A DNA stretch of 64,000 nucleotides from JAAYAY01 sp964563135 (GTDB taxonomy: Bacteria > Planctomycetota > Planctomycetia > Pirellulales > Thermoguttaceae): assembly GCA_964563135.1 (NCBI GenBank), contig CAZLWV010000022.1, positions 1-64,000 of the forward strand. The letters run 5' to 3'. This document shows, piece by piece, positions 60,743 to 64,000 of this stretch (position 1 is its first letter; each line of letters opens with the position of its first letter). Below the pieces are notes generated by a model. That model saw only the letters and a list, made by a program, of their open reading frames with translations, was not told the origin of the DNA and made no database searches. The position numbers and the translations under genes were made by a program.

Positions 60743-61972
60743 TTACACAAGCAGCACGTTCGGCTCGGGACGATCCAAACAGAGCAGCACGTTCAAGTAA
60801 TCACGCAGATGGCGAGTCAGCAGGAAGTGCTCACGCACGAAATCGTGGCCATTCTGACCCATACGTTGCCGTTTCTCGGCATATCGCAATAGGTAGCGGA
60901 TCCGGTAGGCGGCCCCGGCGGGTGAATGAACGAGAAACCCCGTGTGGTAGTCATGCACCTGGAGCGTGATCCCGCCACAGGCTCCGCCGATCACCGGTCT
61001 GCTCTTCCAAAGCGCCTCGGTCGCAGTCAGCCCAAAGCCTTCCTTCAACGACTTCTGCAACACCACGACGGCAGAGCGTTGAAGCGCGTTGATGGTTCGA
61101 TGGGAATCCGGTGGAAGCATAAGAACCTTGATGTCCTCCTCATCGCCAGCCTGGTCCAGAACCTCGCGCAATACTTCGGCCCCCTCGGGGTCGTCGTCGG
61201 CTGGCCCGCCAGCTAAGGCCAACTGCAACGCAGGGTAGTACGGCTTCAACAAGCGGTAGGCTTCAATGACGCCCAACGGGTCCTTGAAGCGGTCAAAACG
61301 CGAGACTTGCAGCAACAGCGGTCGATCAGGATCAATCTTGTAATGCAGGAGGGTCTCCAGTCGCTCCGCCTCGGGAATCGAGCAGTTCTTCTCCGACAAC
61401 GGGTCAATCGACGGCGGAACTAGGAACATCGGGCAGTCCAACGATCGTGCAAACGCCGGCATGGAGAATATAGCCGCTTGATAGTGGGGAATGGCCCCTT
61501 CCAGGTGCCTCCAAACGGCGCGATCTGGGCGGGAAGCGTCGATATGGCATCGCCATACCCAACGACTTACCTGTCCTTTGGGTGTGAACTGCGGCAAGTA
61601 GATCGGCTGAGGATCATGGATAAATACGACATCCGCTCCCAAGCTTAACCGCTCAGCGTTCTCGCGATTGACCTCGTAGTGCAGATCGAAATCACGCTTC
61701 TTCAACGCAAGCGGCAGCCCCTGCAACCCGTTGTGAAACGCCTTGGTAACGCGATAGAAATCGGGTGGTCCGGCAATGGTCTCCCACCGCGCGTCGATAC
61801 CCAAATCCTGCATTAGCGGAATCATCCAGCCGAGAATCTCCGCCACACCACCGCCAGTTCGCGTTGAGTTGACATGAACAACAACCCTTCCCGAGAGCCG
61901 CTCCGCCAAGCGACGTAGGCATTGCATCTCTTGATGCCCCACCACTTCCTCATAACGATCGAGCAATGTCAT
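60743..61972 (-). CDS. treT: TreT-like trehalose glycosyltransferring synthase (GT4)
   Basis: 409 aa from ATG 61972. GT-B retaining glycosyltransferase with family marks VVVHVNSTRTGGGVAEILGWMIPLMQDLGIDARWETI, FYRVTKAFHNGLQG, QPIYLPQF and the GT4 nucleotide-sugar motif KSLKEGFGLTATEALWKSRPVIGGACGGI (in parts). TreT forms trehalose from ADP- or UDP-glucose and glucose, reversibly. The glgC gene in the same cluster would provide ADP-glucose. A maltose-dependent (TreS) role is not supported. Confidence 0.88.
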   Translation of the reverse strand: MTLLDRYEEVVGHQEMQCLRRLAERLSGRVVVHVNSTRTGGGVAEILGWMIPLMQDLGIDARWETIAGPPDFYRVTKAFHNGLQGLPLALKKRDFDLHYEVNRENAERLSLGADVVFIHDPQPIYLPQFTPKGQVSRWVWRCHIDASRPDRAVWRHLEGAIPHYQAAIFSMPAFARSLDCPMFLVPPSIDPLSEKNCSIPEAERLETLLHYKIDPDRPLLLQVSRFDRFKDPLGVIEAYRLLKPYYPALQLALAGGPADDDPEGAEVLREVLDQAGDEEDIKVLMLPPDSHRTINALQRSAVVVLQKSLKEGFGLTATEALWKSRPVIGGACGGITLQVHDYHTGFLVHSPAGAAYRIRYLLRYAEKRQRMGQNGHDFVREHFLLTRHLRDYLNVLLCLDRPEPNVLLV

Positions 61973-61983
61973 GGGGTCACTCG

Positions 61984-62640
61984 CTAGGCCACCGTGGAAT
62001 GCAGGAGATACTGTCCGAAGACTTCCATCAACTCCCGGCGGAGTTGGCTCAGGTTGAGGAAATAGAAGTCGATTGCCCGAATCCCGGCCGCCAGCAACGG
62101 GTTTACGTCCCACTGCTCCAGCCAGAGCGAAAAATCGTCGCACTTGCCTTCGGCACGTCGTCGCGCTTCGTGTATATGGAAGAACAGCGAGCGGGGCGAC
62201 ATTTGCGGAATGGCTTCGGCCAACGCCACGGGCGTCGGGATTCGCTGGCCCGTGTCGTAGGCCACGACGCGGGAGGCCAATAGGTGCAGTTCCAATCCAG
62301 GCCGACACCACGGCACCCGGTCCAGATTCCACAGCCGGTCCTCCAGAATGTTCACGAGCTTAGCGCGCAGGTCTGCAAGGGAGTGGTGCCGGTAGGGGTC
62401 TACCAGACCCAGTTGCTCTCCGACAACGTGGTCTCCGAGTGCGTCCCAACACCAACGGGCCAGGTCGTTGGGAAACTCATAAAGCTCAAAATGGTCCTCC
62501 AGCGGACAACGCAGCAGGTGATGCTCCAATACGTTGTCGGGGACGTTGTGCAACGCCGTCAACAGCTCGCGCAGATTGGAGCAGCTTTGCCCAATCGCGC
62601 GCCGCGCCAAACTGCAATCGAACACGGCAAAATGGTCCAT
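61984..62640 (-). CDS. DUF5752-family protein
   Basis: 218 aa. Two regions resemble this helical family: RELLTALHNVPDNVLEHHLLRCPLEDHFELYEFPNDLARWCWDALGDHVVGEQLGLVDPYRH and SPRSLFFHIHEARRRAEGKCDDFSLWLEQWD. Members of this DUF occur next to trehalose synthase-type glycosyltransferases, as here, 11 bases upstream of treT. No catalytic residues can be named. It may modulate or scaffold the neighbouring enzyme. Confidence 0.72.
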   Translation of the reverse strand: MDHFAVFDCSLARRAIGQSCSNLRELLTALHNVPDNVLEHHLLRCPLEDHFELYEFPNDLARWCWDALGDHVVGEQLGLVDPYRHHSLADLRAKLVNILEDRLWNLDRVPWCRPGLELHLLASRVVAYDTGQRIPTPVALAEAIPQMSPRSLFFHIHEARRRAEGKCDDFSLWLEQWDVNPLLAAGIRAIDFYFLNLSQLRRELMEVFGQYLLHSTVA

Positions 62641-62656
62641 GAAGTTGCCTCGTGTG

Positions 62657-63199
62657 CTACGTCTTTTCGTGTCGCTTCCCTTGAGGAGAAGACAGACGCT
62701 TGACGGTGGCCGTTATCGCGCCATCATCGCGGTCTCGCGCAACGGCCAGTTTCCAACAGGCGATCCCCTTGGCCTGCCTTCTCTGGGAAACCAGCAGGTC
62801 GCCGACCAATAGACAGATTACCGGCAGGTTCGGGCATTCCTGCGCCAGCACAACGAGTTCTGCACCAGCGTCAGCCACCATTCCAACGCTGAGGTAGACG
62901 AACGCGGTGTGCAACTGGTCGGCCCTTTCCTTCACGTCTTCTGAAAACACCGTATCCAGCAGTTCGCGGCTTCCTGTGAAGTCTTTCAACACGGCCCTGC
63001 AATAGGCAAGCATAATTGTCGCCGACGGGTCGTGCCCATTCGATCGCGTCAGGGCCTCGAAAACCGGCAGTGCCTCCTTGAACTTTCGCGTTCTTGTCAG
63101 CAAGTACGCGAAGACGAATGCCCGTCGGAAGTCGAGACTGTATGTCTTTCCGCCAGCGCGGACCTTCAATCGGTATTCATGTGTCGTGGTTGTCATCAT
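62657..63199 (-). CDS. TPR-like protein of unknown function
   Basis: 180 aa. Helical pairs with TPR-style spacing: FVFAYLLTRTRKFKEALPVFEAL, ATIMLAYCRAVLKDFTGSRELL, LHTAFVYLSVGMVADAGAEL and CLLVGDLLVSQRRQAKGIACW. Four repeats, no signal peptide. The ATG overlaps the preceding gene's stop by four bases. Possibly a binding partner for the pseudo-receiver or trehalose enzymes of the operon; not a named family. Confidence 0.78.
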   Translation of the reverse strand: MMTTTTHEYRLKVRAGGKTYSLDFRRAFVFAYLLTRTRKFKEALPVFEALTRSNGHDPSATIMLAYCRAVLKDFTGSRELLDTVFSEDVKERADQLHTAFVYLSVGMVADAGAELVVLAQECPNLPVICLLVGDLLVSQRRQAKGIACWKLAVARDRDDGAITATVKRLSSPQGKRHEKT

Positions 63200-63564
63200 C
63201 CACCTCGCAAGCTCAGGAAGTGATTGCCGACGACATTAGCTGCTATCCATGCCACGCCCGCCACGATCGGCAACACGGTGACGTACCGCCGCAAGTCTGC
63301 ATAAGTGGAAGGTTTGCCGTAAGTGTCCGTTGCTTGGCCAGATCGTTGTTCGATCCATCGGGCATAGGCCATCAGAACAACCACGATCAGCAATCCAAGG
63401 TCAAGGCCGGTCAGCCAGCCGCTTCCTGACAGTACGATATTGCATAGCAGCAGCCCAGCTGTGAATGACCCGGCAACCATCCAGAAGAAATGTGAGCCTG
63501 TGACGCTGGACTTCGTGGTGGCAACCTGGTCTGTCTGATTCTCTTGCCAACGATCGTTGGTCAT
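63196..63564 (-). CDS. small membrane protein of unknown function
   Basis: 122 aa. Three membrane helices (FFWMVAGSFTAGLLLCNIVL, WLTGLDLGLLIVVVLMAYA and LPIVAGVAWIAANVVGNHF). The N-terminus is polar. Overlaps the TPR gene by four bases (ATGA). No family recognised; its job in the trehalose cluster is unknown. Confidence 0.72.
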   Translation of the reverse strand: MTNDRWQENQTDQVATTKSSVTGSHFFWMVAGSFTAGLLLCNIVLSGSGWLTGLDLGLLIVVVLMAYARWIEQRSGQATDTYGKPSTYADLRRYVTVLPIVAGVAWIAANVVGNHFLSLRGG

Positions 63565-63573
63565 GGCAATTTC

Positions 63574-64000
63574 CTAACCTTCTCGTGCTTGACGCGTGGT
63601 TAGCGACGTGCCGTGTTGTGGTGAATTCGTCTCCCATGTTCTGCGTGTTGCAACGGCCCGAATCCGCTCTGCAAGCCGCTTCGGTCGCAAGGGCTTCACG
63701 TGGTAGTCGTCGATCTCAAATGGGGCCAATCGATACAGCACTTCACGGTTACGCCCATGGGTGAGCACGATGACTGGGACAAGTGGAACGTCCGCCTCCT
63801 CGCGCATCATGGACAGAACGCCGTCACCCCATCCCCATGGAATCGACGGTTCCAGGACCAGCACATGCGGGAAGAACTCGCGAAGCCTTTTCACACATTC
63901 CATGCCGGTTGTCACGGTCGCTACCTCGAATCCGTGCTGCCCCAGGTAGTCGCGGTAGTTGTCCAGCAGATACTCATCTGGGTCGGCGATCAGCACGCGG
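63574..64000 (-). CDS. pseudo-receiver-domain response regulator, partial at window edge
   Basis: At least 140 aa; the true start may lie beyond the window (GTG 63996 is possible). Receiver-domain order is clear: ADPDEYLLDNYRDYLGQHGFEVATV, VLVLEPSIPWGWGDG, VIVLTHG with the conserved Thr, and DDYHVKPLRPKRL with the conserved Lys. The phospho-acceptor position has Glu (VLVLEP, codon 63850-63852) in place of Asp. A Glu here usually prevents phosphorylation or mimics it. There is no DNA-binding output in the visible part. Confidence 0.8.
   Translation of the reverse strand, partial: RVLIADPDEYLLDNYRDYLGQHGFEVATVTTGMECVKRLREFFPHVLVLEPSIPWGWGDGVLSMMREEADVPLVPVIVLTHGRNREVLYRLAPFEIDDYHVKPLRPKRLAERIRAVATRRTWETNSPQHGTSLTTRQAREG

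Overview
The window reads as a high-GC chromosomal segment from a planctomycete-like bacterium, probably a Pirellulales/Thermoguttaceae-type metagenome assembly. The pointers are a squalene hpnCDE set, secreted polysaccharide-type enzymes, an FG-GAP protein, a very large BlaR1/M56 fusion, many small families of unknown function, and one placeholder run of ten N (33997-34006). No rRNA, tRNA, CRISPR array or intact insertion sequence was seen. The taxonomic call is an inference.

Layout. 0.3-7.1 kb: a membrane protein, then hpnC-hpnD-hpnE (minus strand, 4-bp overlaps; squalene from farnesyl diphosphate), and divergently ispH coupled to an enolase-superfamily protein that has lost most of its catalytic residues. 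7.2-9.3 kb: a CBS-pair protein and an ArsR-type regulator with an exported C_GCAxxG_C_C/CxxCH redox protein. 9.3-15.6 kb (minus): a CusBA-type heavy-metal RND efflux operon with His-rich accessory proteins and a stray four-helix-bundle gene; no outer-membrane partner is present. 15.9-23.7 kb (minus): a long arsenic operon: arsC, arsR, acr3, an ArsP-like permease, thioredoxin-like proteins, two DGC-type zinc-binding proteins and ArsF/ArsG-like organoarsenical genes.

24-30 kb: a B12-type radical SAM protein, a cold-shock protein, a cluster of unknown small proteins (two paralogues flanking a DUF3467 protein), a STAS protein and a zinc-ribbon membrane protein. 30-42 kb: secreted catabolic enzymes (D-aminoacylase-like, DUF5703/LamG/GH95-like, acetylxylan-esterase-like, sialidase-like, FG-GAP) interspersed with palindromic repeat families, one of which flanks a toxin-antitoxin pair on both sides.

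42-57 kb: decayed genes (cREC, MTHFR, CoA-dehydratase activase, URO-D and transposase remnants) alternate with intact ones: DinB; a BlaI repressor with a clear promoter and operator followed by a 2186-aa M56/BlaR1-type sensor carrying carboxypeptidase-regulatory-like repeats; a WD40 protein; and an anti-sigma/sigma pair bounded by 22-bp direct repeats. 57-64 kb (minus): a compact operon for trehalose and ADP-glucose metabolism (glgC, otsB, otsA, treT-like) with DUF5752, TPR, small membrane and pseudo-receiver genes upstream. GlgC would supply the ADP-glucose that a TreT-type enzyme can use, beside the OtsAB route.
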